Of a DNA stretch of 60,549 nt, positions 17,776 to 25,475 are shown one piece after another. The notes beneath the pieces were generated by a model. That model worked only from the letters and a program-made list of their open reading frames with translations. It did no database searches and was not told the DNA's origin. The translations under genes and the position numbers were made by a program. Positions within the stretch are counted from its first letter, which is position 1; each line of letters opens with the position of its first letter. This DNA comes from Burkholderia anthina (GTDB lineage: Bacteria; Pseudomonadota; Gammaproteobacteria; Burkholderiales; Burkholderiaceae): contig NZ_CABVLY010000039.1 of NCBI RefSeq assembly GCF_902498995.1, positions 1 through 60,549 of the forward strand, in the 5' to 3' direction.

Positions 17776-18822
17776 TCAACCCGAAAAGTCCGTCACGACC
17801 GTCACACCGGCGCCTTCGAACCGGTTCATGTTCATCAGCGCGTCGATCGACTGTCCGAGACGGATTTCCTTGCCGATCAACCGGCTCGGCGCGAGCGTGC
17901 CGGCATGCACCATATCGAGCATCGCGTCGTAACGATGCGCCTGCATCCCGTGACTGCCGAGAATCTCCAACTCGTATGCGATGACCTTGCTCATCGGCAC
18001 GGCCGGCGTCGCATGCTCGCCGAGCATCAGCCCGACCTGCACATGCTTGCCGCGGCGGCGCAGATTGCTGATCGAGTTGAAGCAGGTCGTCGGATGGCCC
18101 AGCGCGTCGAGCGACACGTGCGCGCCGCCGCGTGTGATCTCCTTCACCGCATCGACAACGTCGGCGACCTGCGACGCATTGACGGTCGCCGCGGCGCCGA
18201 CCGATCGCGCCAGCGCGAGCGCCTGGTCCGAAATGTCGATCGCGACGACGTTCGCACCGATCGCATGCGCGATCATGATCGCCGACAAACCCACGCCTCC
18301 GCAGCCGTGCACGGCGACCCACTGGCCGGCCGACGTGCGGCCCTGGTCGACAACCGCGCGAAACGACGTCACGAAGCGGCATCCGAGGCTCGCCGCGGTG
18401 GGGAAATCGAGTGCATCGGGCAGTCGCACCAGATTCAGGTCCGCGTGATGGATGCCGACATATTGGGCGAACGAGCCCCAGTGCGTGAAACCGGGCTGAA
18501 ACTGTTGCTCGCAGACCTGCTGGTTGCCCGAGTGGCATTCCGGGCAGCGGCCGCAGCCGCCGACGAACGGCACTGTGACGCGGTCGCCGGCCTGCCAGCG
18601 CGTGACTGCCGCACCCGTCGCGACCACGACGCCTGCCAGTTCGTGGCCCGGCACATGCGGCAGCACGATGTCCGGGTCGTGCCCCATCCAGCCGTGCCAG
18701 TCGCTGCGGCACACGCCGGTCGCCTTGACTTCGATCACGACGCCGTCGGGTGCCGGCGTCGGATCGTCGACGTTCATCAACCGCGGTGCGGCGCCGAATG
18801 CTTCGTAGACGACTGCTTTCAC
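17776..18822 (-). CDS. Zinc-dependent alcohol dehydrogenase
   Basis: A 348-residue medium-chain dehydrogenase with both zinc sites. The catalytic zinc ligands are Cys38 and His60/Glu61 (GVCRSDWHGW and PGHE). The structural zinc is held by Cys90, Cys93, Cys96 and Cys104. The NAD(P) loop is GCGGVGLSAIMIA at about 173-185. It should oxidise an alcohol or reduce an aldehyde in the cytoplasm; the substrate is not evident. It is divergent from an Lrp/AsnC regulator with 133 bp between the start codons, which suggests local control by an amino-acid-type sensor. Confidence 0.9.
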   Translation of the reverse strand: MKAVVYEAFGAAPRLMNVDDPTPAPDGVVIEVKATGVCRSDWHGWMGHDPDIVLPHVPGHELAGVVVATGAAVTRWQAGDRVTVPFVGGCGRCPECHSGNQQVCEQQFQPGFTHWGSFAQYVGIHHADLNLVRLPDALDFPTAASLGCRFVTSFRAVVDQGRTSAGQWVAVHGCGGVGLSAIMIAHAIGANVVAIDISDQALALARSVGAAATVNASQVADVVDAVKEITRGGAHVSLDALGHPTTCFNSISNLRRRGKHVQVGLMLGEHATPAVPMSKVIAYELEILGSHGMQAHRYDAMLDMVHAGTLAPSRLIGKEIRLGQSIDALMNMNRFEGAGVTVVTDFSG

Positions 18823-18863
18823 TATCTCCTCCTTGATCGAATGACTCTTTCAATATAGCCCGG

Positions 18864-18884
18864 CGAAAGTGGATTTATCTTTCG
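18864..18884. promoter_or_regulatory. Candidate Lrp/AsnC operator between adh and regulator
   Basis: CGAAAG (18864-18869) and CTTTCG (18879-18884) form an inverted repeat around a 9-bp AT-rich centre in the divergent intergenic region. Lrp-family sites are typically short-armed palindromes with AT-rich centres. Confidence 0.45.
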
Positions 18885-18955
18885 TTTCGCAATTAAGAAG
18901 CGGGTATTTTTGAGATAGTCTTGCGACCATCGCGCGATTGCCGCAAGGAGCTTTC

Positions 18956-19420
18956 ATGGAGCAACTGGACAGGATCGATCGTGGCATGCTCGACATGCTC
19001 CAGCAGGACGGGCGCGTGTCGAATGCGCGGCTCGCCGAAGCGTTTTCGCTGAGCGAAACGTCCTGCTGGCGCCGGCTCAGGCGGCTGGAGGAAGCGGGGT
19101 TGATCGCGGGCTATCACGCGCGGCTCGACCGCAGAAAGCTCGGGCTTGGCGTGATGGCGTTCGTGCAGATTGTTTGCACGCAGCACAGCGAGGAAGTGAC
19201 GGCGGAGTTCGAGCGCCTGATCCAGGCCAGCCCCAACGTGCTGGCGTGCGACAACACGACGGGCGAAGCGGATTTCCTGCTGCAGGTGGTGGCAGCCGAT
19301 CTCGACGAATACAGTCATTTCGTCGAAAGAGTGCTGCGCAAGCTGCCGGGCGTGCTGAGCATCCGCTCGAACCTGTCGCTGCGGCAGCTGAAGTCGACGC
19401 AGCGGCTGCCGATCGCGTGA
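18956..19420 (+). CDS. Lrp/AsnC family transcriptional regulator
   Basis: A 154-residue regulator. The helix-turn-helix spans about 4-52 (DRIDRGMLDMLQQDGRVSNARLAEAFSLSETSCWRRLRRLEEAG). A RAM/ACT-like ligand domain at about 65-145 contains TGEADFLLQVVAADLDEY, the region that binds amino acids in Lrp relatives. AAGGAG at 18945-18950 fixes the ATG at 18956. It is divergent from the alcohol dehydrogenase and is probably its regulator. The ligand is unknown. Confidence 0.93.
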   Translation: MEQLDRIDRGMLDMLQQDGRVSNARLAEAFSLSETSCWRRLRRLEEAGLIAGYHARLDRRKLGLGVMAFVQIVCTQHSEEVTAEFERLIQASPNVLACDNTTGEADFLLQVVAADLDEYSHFVERVLRKLPGVLSIRSNLSLRQLKSTQRLPIA

Positions 19421-19433
19421 CGGCGCGCGCCGA

Positions 19434-19453
19434 CGCTCGCGCATGCGCGAGCG
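19434..19453. terminator. Perfect 20-bp palindrome between convergent genes
   Basis: CGCTCGCGCATGCGCGAGCG reads identically on both strands and ends 1 nt before the stop codon of the convergent gene at 19455. A hairpin here could end both transcripts. No T-tract is present. Confidence 0.4.
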
Positions 19454-19454
19454 G

Positions 19455-19820
19455 TCAGTCGGCAAGCCGCTTGTCGGCGAGCGCCTTGCAGCAGTCTTCG
19501 TATACCCATTGCACGAGTTTCGCCCGGTAGTCGAGGTCGTCGGTATCGACGATTTCCTCGACCGCGTCGCGCGCCCACGATGCGTCGACGAAGCCGGCGT
19601 GGCGCTTTGCGATGTCCTGTGCAAGTGCGGCCAGCTTCGCGATGGCGAGCCAGTCGGACTGCCGGTGATGGCGGTCGAGCCAGCGGTGCGCGGCCTGGAC
19701 CTGGAACGACGCGTCGGGCCAGGATTCGTTGAGGTAAAACGCGCCGAGATTGCCGCAGGTGAGCCAGCACAGCAGCTCCAGGCGGTCTTGCGAGCCGAGG
19801 TTGTGGGATGCGTCGGTCAT
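19455..19820 (-). CDS. Hypothetical protein, helical
   Basis: A 121-residue protein beginning MTDASHNLG. It is predominantly helical with many Trp/Leu/Ala residues (LELLCWLTCGNLGAFYLNESW and WLAIAKLAALAQDIAKRHAG) and no signal peptide. I do not recognise the family. An alternative start at 19841 would add seven residues; neither has a strong ribosome site. It lies alone between an Lrp gene (convergent) and the aldehyde dehydrogenase gene (divergent). Confidence 0.7.
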   Translation of the reverse strand: MTDASHNLGSQDRLELLCWLTCGNLGAFYLNESWPDASFQVQAAHRWLDRHHRQSDWLAIAKLAALAQDIAKRHAGFVDASWARDAVEEIVDTDDLDYRAKLVQWVYEDCCKALADKRLAD

Positions 19821-20077
19821 GGCAGCGCTCACGAAAGGCATCGGTTCCGGATGGCGCGGTTTGCAACAGCCGGCGCCGATACTAAAAACATAGCACGATG
19901 CGGGCCACGTGGCGCGTCGGCGTGGCGCGAATGCCGCAACGGCGGGAACGGGCCGGCCGTCGGGAGTCGTGCCGGCGTCCGTGCAGCCCGTGCGCCGGAC
20001 CTTGCGGTGTCGTTCGGCGTCATCGCGGCGGCGCGCCACTCTCGCTAGAATGGCCGTTTTCCGGGAGACAGGAAGCG

Positions 20078-21514
20078 ATGAAAATCTACGATCAGTTTTA
20101 CATCGACGGCGCATGGCGCAAGCCGGCCGGAACGGGCACGATCGACGTGATCGACTCGGGCACCGAGGCCGTGATCGGCCGGATTCCGGAGGGCGCCGCG
20201 TCCGATGCGCAGGACGCGGTCCGCGCCGCGCGCGCGGCCTTCGATGCGTGGGCCGCAACGCCGGCCGCGACGCGCGCGGGCTACCTGCGCAAGATCGTCG
20301 AGCGTCTGCAGGCGCGCAGCGAGGAACTCGCGCAGTCGATCACCGGCGAAGTCGGGATGCCGATCAAGCTGTCGCGCGCGATCCAGGTCGGCGGTCCGAT
20401 CCATAACTGGAAGGCGTACGCGAAGCTCGCCGAATCGTTCGAATTCGAGGCGACGGTCGGCAACTCGCTGGTGGTGCGCGAGCCGGTCGGCGTCGTCGCG
20501 GCGATCACGCCGTGGAACTATCCGCTCAACCAGGTCACGCTGAAAGTCGCGCCGGCGCTCGCGGCCGGCTGTACGGTGGTCCTGAAGCCGTCGGAAGTCG
20601 CGCCGCTCAATGCCTTCATGCTCGCCGAGGCGATTCACGAAGCGGGCCTGCCGCCGGGCGTGTTCAATCTCGTGTGCGGCTACGGGCCGGTCGTCGGCGA
20701 GGTGCTGGCCACCGATCCGGACGTCGACATGGTGTCGTTTACGGGATCCACGCGCGCCGGCAAGCGCGTGGCCGAGCTGGCGGCCGCGGGCGTCAAGCGC
20801 GTCGCGCTCGAACTCGGCGGCAAGTCGGCGTCGGTGATCCTCGACGATGCCGATTTCGCGACGGCGGTGAAGGGCACGGTCAACGCGTGCTACCTGAACG
20901 CCGGCCAGACCTGTTCGGCGCATACGCGGATGCTGGTGCCGGAGGCGCGCTACGACGACGCGCGCGCGTTTGCGAAGGCGGCGGCCGAAGCGTACGTCGC
21001 GGGCGATCCGCGCCAGGAAACGACGCGTCTCGGCGCACTCGCATCGGCCGTGCAGCAGCAGCGCGTACAGGCGTACATCCAGCGTGGCATCGACGATGGC
21101 GCGGAGCTGGTGACGGGCGGCACCGGCCTGCCGGAAGGGCTTGCGAAAGGCTTCTTCGTGAAGCCGACCGTGTTCGGCCGCGTCGATCCGAAATCGGCGA
21201 TCGCGCAGGAGGAGATCTTCGGGCCGGTGCTGTCGATCATCACGTACCGCGACGAAGACGAAGCCGTGCGGATCGCGAACGATTCGCCATACGGGCTCGG
21301 CGGCGCGGTGTGGGCCGGCAGCGACGAGCGCGCGATGCGCGTGGCGCGCCGCATCCGCACGGGTCAGGTCGACATCAACGGCGGCACGTGGAACGGCGCC
21401 GCGCCGTTCGGCGGCTACAAGCAGTCGGGACACGGTCGCGAGAACGGCGTGTACGGGCTCGAAGAGTATCTCGAGTACAAGTCGATGCAGCTCAGGCAGA
21501 CGCCTCAGGGCTGA
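20078..21514 (+). CDS. Aldehyde dehydrogenase family protein
   Basis: A 478-residue NAD(P)-dependent aldehyde dehydrogenase. The general base is Glu245 in ALELGGKS, the nucleophile is Cys279 in NAGQTCSAHTR, and the cofactor loop is FTGSTRAGKRVAE. TPWNYPLNQ and EEIFGPVL are classical family motifs. The substrate cannot be assigned from sequence; members of this branch oxidise varied aliphatic or aromatic aldehydes. A GGAAGC ribosome site lies just before the ATG at 20078. A strong terminator closes the transcript. Confidence 0.93.
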   Translation: MKIYDQFYIDGAWRKPAGTGTIDVIDSGTEAVIGRIPEGAASDAQDAVRAARAAFDAWAATPAATRAGYLRKIVERLQARSEELAQSITGEVGMPIKLSRAIQVGGPIHNWKAYAKLAESFEFEATVGNSLVVREPVGVVAAITPWNYPLNQVTLKVAPALAAGCTVVLKPSEVAPLNAFMLAEAIHEAGLPPGVFNLVCGYGPVVGEVLATDPDVDMVSFTGSTRAGKRVAELAAAGVKRVALELGGKSASVILDDADFATAVKGTVNACYLNAGQTCSAHTRMLVPEARYDDARAFAKAAAEAYVAGDPRQETTRLGALASAVQQQRVQAYIQRGIDDGAELVTGGTGLPEGLAKGFFVKPTVFGRVDPKSAIAQEEIFGPVLSIITYRDEDEAVRIANDSPYGLGGAVWAGSDERAMRVARRIRTGQVDINGGTWNGAAPFGGYKQSGHGRENGVYGLEEYLEYKSMQLRQTPQG

Positions 21515-21537
21515 GCGTTTCACCCCGCACGACCGGC

Positions 21538-21564
21538 AACGGCACGCTCGCGTGCCGTTTTTTT
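21538..21564 (+). terminator. Rho-independent terminator after aldehyde dehydrogenase
   Basis: AACGGCACG (21538-21546) pairs with CGTGCCGTT (21551-21559) around a CTCG loop, followed by a run of T to 21564. Confidence 0.93.
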
Positions 21565-21565
21565 A

Positions 21566-21579
21566 TTGACGGCCGTCAA
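21566..21579. promoter_or_regulatory. FNR/Anr-like palindrome upstream of flavin oxidoreductase gene
   Basis: TTGACGGCCGTCAA is a perfect 14-bp palindrome with the FNR/Anr layout (consensus TTGAT-N4-ATCAA; here TTGAC-N4-GTCAA). It lies 64 bp before the ATG at 21644, directly after the preceding terminator. Confidence 0.45.
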
Positions 21580-21643
21580 GGTGCGCGCCGGTGGATCGTC
21601 GATCATCGCGTTTCCGATTTCCGATGTTTCGACGAGGTTCCCG

Positions 21644-22834
21644 ATGACCGCACGCACTTCCTTCCCGCCGCTGACGATTCGCGGCCGCACCTTGCTGCCC
21701 GTCGTGCAGGGCGGCATGGGCGTCGGCATCTCCGCGCACCGCCTCGCGGGCAGCGTCGCGCGCGAAGGCGCGCTCGGCACGATCGCGAGCATCGACTTGC
21801 GTCACCACCATGCGGACCTGCTCGCGCGCTGTCGCGCGAATGCCGACCGCGCGACGCTGGAGGCCGCGAACCTAGAAGCGCTCGCGCGCGAGATTCGCCT
21901 CGCGAAGACCTACGCCGAAGGGCGCGGAATGATTGCGGTCAACGTGATGAAGGCGGTGAGCGCGCATGCGGACTACGTGCGCGTCGCGTGCGAAGCGGGT
22001 GCCGACGCGATCGTGATGGGCGCCGGATTGCCGCTGGACCTGCCGGACCTCACGCAAGGCCATGACATCGCGCTGATCCCGATCCTGTCGGACAGCCGCG
22101 GGATCGCGCTGGTGCTGAAGAAATGGATGAAGAAGGGGCGACTGCCCGATGCGATCGTGATCGAGCATCCGGCGCATGCGGGCGGCCATCTCGGCGTCAC
22201 GCACATCGACGACATGCACGACGCGCGCTTCGATTTCGCACGCGTGCTCGACGAGACCGCACACATCATGGCGTCGCTCGGCCTCGCGCGCGACACGATC
22301 CCGCTGATCGTTGCGGGCGGGATCAACAGTCACGACGCGGTGCGCGCGGCGCTCGAAGCCGGCGCGAACGGCGTGCAGGTCGGAACGCCGTTCGCGGTGA
22401 CCGAAGAAGGCGACGCGCACCCGAACTTCAAGCGCGTGCTGGCCGACGCATGCGCCGACGACATCGTCGAATTCGTCAGCGTGACGGGGCTGCCCGCACG
22501 CGCGGTGAAGACGCCGTGGCTCGATCGCTACCTGCGCAACGAAGCGCGCATTCGCAACAAGCTCGGCGCGTTCCGGCAGCGTTGCCCGACCGCGCTCGAA
22601 TGCCTGAGCGTGTGCGGGCTGCGCGACGGCATCGAGAAATTCGGCCACTTCTGCATCGACACGCGGCTGGCGGCGGCACTGCGCGGCGACGTCGCGAACG
22701 GCCTGTTCTTCCGCGGCCGCGAAACGCTGCCGTTCGGCAACGCGATCCGCAGCGTGCACGACTTGCTCGACCTGTTGCTGACCGGCCGTGCTTGCGAGCC
22801 TGCGACAAACCGCCCCATGTTTACGCTGGCTTGA
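21644..22834 (+). CDS. NAD(P)H-dependent flavin oxidoreductase / nitronate monooxygenase family
   Basis: A 396-residue FMN-binding TIM-barrel protein related to 2-nitropropane dioxygenase. The sequence shows VVQGGMGVGISAHRLA near the N-terminus (FMN phosphate region), IEHPAHAGGHLG at about 193-204 with the catalytic-type histidine, and GGINSHDAVRAALEAGANGVQVGTPFA at about 225-251 binding the FMN phosphate. The C-terminal ~100 residues have several cysteines (CPTALECLSVC), unusual for simple nitronate monooxygenases. Such proteins can oxidise nitronates or reduce enoyl substrates; the actual substrate is unknown. Its stop codon overlaps an FNR-like box that precedes ompW. Confidence 0.85.
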   Translation: MTARTSFPPLTIRGRTLLPVVQGGMGVGISAHRLAGSVAREGALGTIASIDLRHHHADLLARCRANADRATLEAANLEALAREIRLAKTYAEGRGMIAVNVMKAVSAHADYVRVACEAGADAIVMGAGLPLDLPDLTQGHDIALIPILSDSRGIALVLKKWMKKGRLPDAIVIEHPAHAGGHLGVTHIDDMHDARFDFARVLDETAHIMASLGLARDTIPLIVAGGINSHDAVRAALEAGANGVQVGTPFAVTEEGDAHPNFKRVLADACADDIVEFVSVTGLPARAVKTPWLDRYLRNEARIRNKLGAFRQRCPTALECLSVCGLRDGIEKFGHFCIDTRLAAALRGDVANGLFFRGRETLPFGNAIRSVHDLLDLLLTGRACEPATNRPMFTLA

Positions 22835-22844
22835 CGGATATCAA
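22831..22844 (+). promoter_or_regulatory. FNR/Anr box upstream of ompW
   Basis: TTGACGGATATCAA matches the FNR/Anr consensus TTGAT-N4-ATCAA at 9 of 10 positions. Its centre is about 62 bp before the ompW ATG. If it is centred at -41.5, transcription would start near 22879, with a plausible -10 (GAGAAT) at about 22867-22872. It overlaps the stop codon of the upstream gene. Confidence 0.55.
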
Positions 22845-22899
22845 GATGGCGAAAAGACCCCACTGCGAGAATGGAATCAATTCTTTGGGGGTCCGTACC

Positions 22900-23544
22900 A
22901 TGCACAAAACAATTCGAATCCAAGCCACCGTTGCCGCCGCCGTTGCGGCAGCCCTCGTCGCGATGCCTTCGCTGTCGCACGCGGCATCGCCGGGTGACGG
23001 CATCAACCAGGGCGACGTACTGGTCCGGCTGCGCGCGATCAGCATCCAGCCGAACGAGCGCGCGAGCGACACGCTCGGTGCGATCAACACCGGCGTGAAC
23101 AACGCGATCGTGCCGGAGCTCGACTTCACCTACATGATCCGCGACTACCTCGGCGTGGAGCTGATCCTCGGCACGTCGCGGCATCAGATGACGTCGAGCC
23201 TCGGCAATCTCGGCGGCGTGGGCGTGCTGCCGCCGACGCTCTTGCTGCAGTACCACTTCAACCATGCCGGCAAGGTGCGTCCGTACGTCGGCGCGGGCCT
23301 GAACTACACGTACTTCTACAACAACGGGCTCAACGTCGGCGGGGAGGGCGTGTCGATCAACAAGAGCAGCTTCGGTCCGGCGCTGCAGTTCGGCGTCGAC
23401 GTGCAGGTGACGAAGAAGGTGTTCATGAACGTCGACGTGAAGAAGATCTGGATGAGCACCGATGCGACGCTCGGCGACAAGGGCATCGGCACGCTGCACA
23501 TCGATCCGCTGATCGTCGGCGTGGGCGTCGGGATGAAGTTCTAG
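22900..23544 (+). CDS. ompW: Outer membrane protein OmpW family
   Basis: A 214-residue porin-like protein. The signal peptide (MHKTIRIQATVAAAVAAALVAMPSLSHA) is cleaved near residue 28. The mature part shows the OmpW pattern of eight amphipathic strands: GDVLVRLRAISIQP, DFTYMIRDYLGVELIL, LLQYHF, RPYVGAGLNYTYF, FGPALQFGVDVQV, MNVDVKKIWM and a C-terminal ...GVGVGMKF ending in Phe for outer-membrane insertion. OmpW forms a small hydrophobic channel; in enteric bacteria it is oxygen-regulated through FNR. The upstream FNR-like box supports similar control. A terminator follows. Confidence 0.93.
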   Translation: MHKTIRIQATVAAAVAAALVAMPSLSHAASPGDGINQGDVLVRLRAISIQPNERASDTLGAINTGVNNAIVPELDFTYMIRDYLGVELILGTSRHQMTSSLGNLGGVGVLPPTLLLQYHFNHAGKVRPYVGAGLNYTYFYNNGLNVGGEGVSINKSSFGPALQFGVDVQVTKKVFMNVDVKKIWMSTDATLGDKGIGTLHIDPLIVGVGVGMKF

Positions 23545-23575
23545 ACGCGCGCGGAAAAGAACAGAGTTGGGGTTG

Positions 23576-23608
23576 GCGGCATGGCGGTCGGCATGCCGCT
23601 CTTTTTTT
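23576..23608 (+). terminator. Rho-independent terminator after ompW
   Basis: GCGGCATG (23576-23583) pairs with CATGCCGC (23592-23599) around an 8-nt loop, followed by TCTTTTTTT. Confidence 0.9.
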
Positions 23609-23619
23609 GTGCGGCGGTT

Positions 23620-23841
23620 TTACAGCTTGTCGTACTGAAAGCGCATCGCGGTGCCTTCGCGCTTGATGCGCTCCCACACCGCGCGCTTTTCGTCGTCGCT
23701 CAGGAACACCCAGTTCGATACTTCGGCGGCCGTGCGGCCGCAGCCCTTGCAGACTTCGTCGAAGAGGGTCGAGCACACGCCGATGCAGGGGCTGTCGGGC
23801 AGGTCGTGGAGATTGGAGGTCATCGGGAGGGTGCGTGCCAT
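23620..23841 (-). CDS. DUF1289 domain-containing small protein
   Basis: A 73-residue protein with the DUF1289 cysteine pattern SPCIGVCSTLFDEVCKGCGRT, which probably binds a metal or iron-sulfur cluster, followed by WVFLSDDEKRAVWERI, the conserved helix of this family. Function is unknown; the family is widespread in proteobacteria. The start could be 23841 (MARTLPM) or 23823 (MTSNLHD); neither has a clear ribosome site. Confidence 0.88.
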   Translation of the reverse strand: MARTLPMTSNLHDLPDSPCIGVCSTLFDEVCKGCGRTAAEVSNWVFLSDDEKRAVWERIKREGTAMRFQYDKL

Positions 23842-24294
23842 GAATCGTCAGGGCATCATTTTAATGCATCGGCGCCGGTCGGCCGGCGGGTGTCGCCGCC
23901 GTGCCGTCCGGCCGCATCGTCGTCACAGTGCGGCCCGCGCCGGCCAGGACGGCAGTGCGTGCGGCGCGGGCCGCGAATTCACCGGCGCAACGCGGGTGTG
24001 CGCGGCCGTCGCGCATGCCCGCCGTGCGGATGCCGTTTCGCCGGCGCTTTCTTTTCCTGATGGACAGCCGCCGATTACCCGATAGAATTCCCCCGGAACA
24101 CCCCGCCGTGCGGCCCGCCCGGAGCGGCTCGCAGCGGGAATCTGTTCCGTTTGCGCGACACCGGCATGATTTTTTTGTGACGGCGCGTGAATGATGGTAG
24201 TTTTCGGGGTTTTCGAGGGGCGGAGCACCAGGATGCGCCGCCATGACGAGGCAGACGGCAGCCGGGCAACGTGTCCGGTCGGAGGGAGAACGGG
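23842..24294. other. Intergenic region upstream of the polyamine transporter operon
   Basis: About 450 bp between divergent genes. No credible gene is visible. An AT-rich patch at 24165-24210 (TTTTTTTGTGA, then TAGTTTTCG) is the likely promoter zone for the downstream transporter operon; a TTGTGA-N17-TAGTTT pair at 24175-24203 is a weak -35/-10 match. Confidence 0.45.
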
Positions 24295-25389
24295 ATGAAA
24301 GCAAAGGTAGTGGGCCGGTTCGCAGCGCTCGCGCTGTGCGTGGGTGCATCGGCGGCGGCGGCGAAGGATACGCAGCTCAATGTCTACAACTGGTCGGACT
24401 ACATTGCGAAGGACACGATCCCGAACTTCGAGAAGCAGACCGGCATCAAGGTTCGCTACGACAACTACGACAGCGACGACACGCTGCAGGCGAAGCTGCT
24501 GACGGGCAGCTCGGGCTACGACATCGTCGTGCCGACCAGCAACTATGCCGGCAAGCAGATCGCGGCCGGCATCTTCGCGCCGCTCGACAAGTCGAAGCTG
24601 CCGAACCTCAAGTACCTCGATCCGCAACTGATGGCGCTCGTCGCCGGCGCCGACCCGGGCAACAAGTTCTCGGTGCCCTGGGCGTACGGCACGACCGGCC
24701 TCGCCTACAACCTGACGAAGGCGCAGCAGGCGCTCGGCAAGGTGCCGCTCGACAACTGGGACATCCTGTTCAAGCCGGAAAACCTGTCGAAGCTGAAGAC
24801 CTGCGGCGTGTCGGTGCTCGACGCACCCGACCAGATGTTCGCAGCGGCGCTGCACTACATCGGCAAGGATCCGATGAGCACGAACCCGGCCGACTACAAG
24901 GCCGCGATGGACGTGCTGAAGAAGATCCGCCCGTACATCACGCAATTCAACTCGTCGGGCTACATCAACGACCTGGTCGGCGGCGACATCTGCTTCGCGT
25001 TCGGCTGGTCGGGCGACGTCGTGATCGCGAAGCATCGCGCGATCGAGGCGAAGAAGCCGTACAAGATCGAGTACTACATTCCGAAGGGCGGCGCGCCGGT
25101 GTGGTTCGACGTGATGGCGATTCCGAAGGACGCGAAGGACAAGGATGCCGCGCTGCAGTGGATCAACTACATCGAGGATCCGAAGGTGCACGCGGCGATC
25201 ACGAACGCCGTGTACTACCCGAGCGCGAACGCCGAGGCCCGCAAGTACGTGCGTCCTGACGTCGCGAACGACCCGGCGGTCTACCCGCCGGCCGACGTCG
25301 TGAAGACGCTGTTCCTGCTCAAGCCGCTGCCGCCGGAAATCCAGCGTCTGCAGACGCGTCTGTGGACCGAGCTGAAATCGGGCCGCTGA
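24295..25389 (+). CDS. potF: Polyamine ABC transporter substrate-binding protein (PotF-like)
   Basis: A 364-residue periplasmic binding protein. The signal peptide (MKAKVVGRFAALALCVGASAAAA) precedes LNVYNWSDYIAKDTIPNFEKQTGIKV, the typical PotF/PotD N-terminus. Later blocks, SSGYDIVVPTSNY and VPWAYGTTGLAYN, line the polyamine pocket in the family. It should capture putrescine or spermidine for the ATPase and permeases encoded downstream. GGAGGGAG at 24281-24288 fixes the ATG at 24295. A terminator-like hairpin separates it from potG. Confidence 0.93.
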   Translation: MKAKVVGRFAALALCVGASAAAAKDTQLNVYNWSDYIAKDTIPNFEKQTGIKVRYDNYDSDDTLQAKLLTGSSGYDIVVPTSNYAGKQIAAGIFAPLDKSKLPNLKYLDPQLMALVAGADPGNKFSVPWAYGTTGLAYNLTKAQQALGKVPLDNWDILFKPENLSKLKTCGVSVLDAPDQMFAAALHYIGKDPMSTNPADYKAAMDVLKKIRPYITQFNSSGYINDLVGGDICFAFGWSGDVVIAKHRAIEAKKPYKIEYYIPKGGAPVWFDVMAIPKDAKDKDAALQWINYIEDPKVHAAITNAVYYPSANAEARKYVRPDVANDPAVYPPADVVKTLFLLKPLPPEIQRLQTRLWTELKSGR

Positions 25390-25418
25390 CGCGAGCCGAA
25401 GTGAGCCGGCAGTCATGA

Positions 25419-25446
25419 AGCCCCTGGGTGCCCCCGGGGGCTTTTT
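25419..25446 (+). terminator. Intra-operon terminator/attenuator between potF and potG
   Basis: AGCCCC (25419-25424) and GGGGCT (25437-25442) form a stem that extends inward through G/C pairs, followed by CTTTTT. It lies inside the operon, so it probably lets binding-protein mRNA exceed that of the other subunits. Confidence 0.75.
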
Positions 25447-25475
25447 CGTCAAACGCAGGAGAGAAGCAGCAGATC

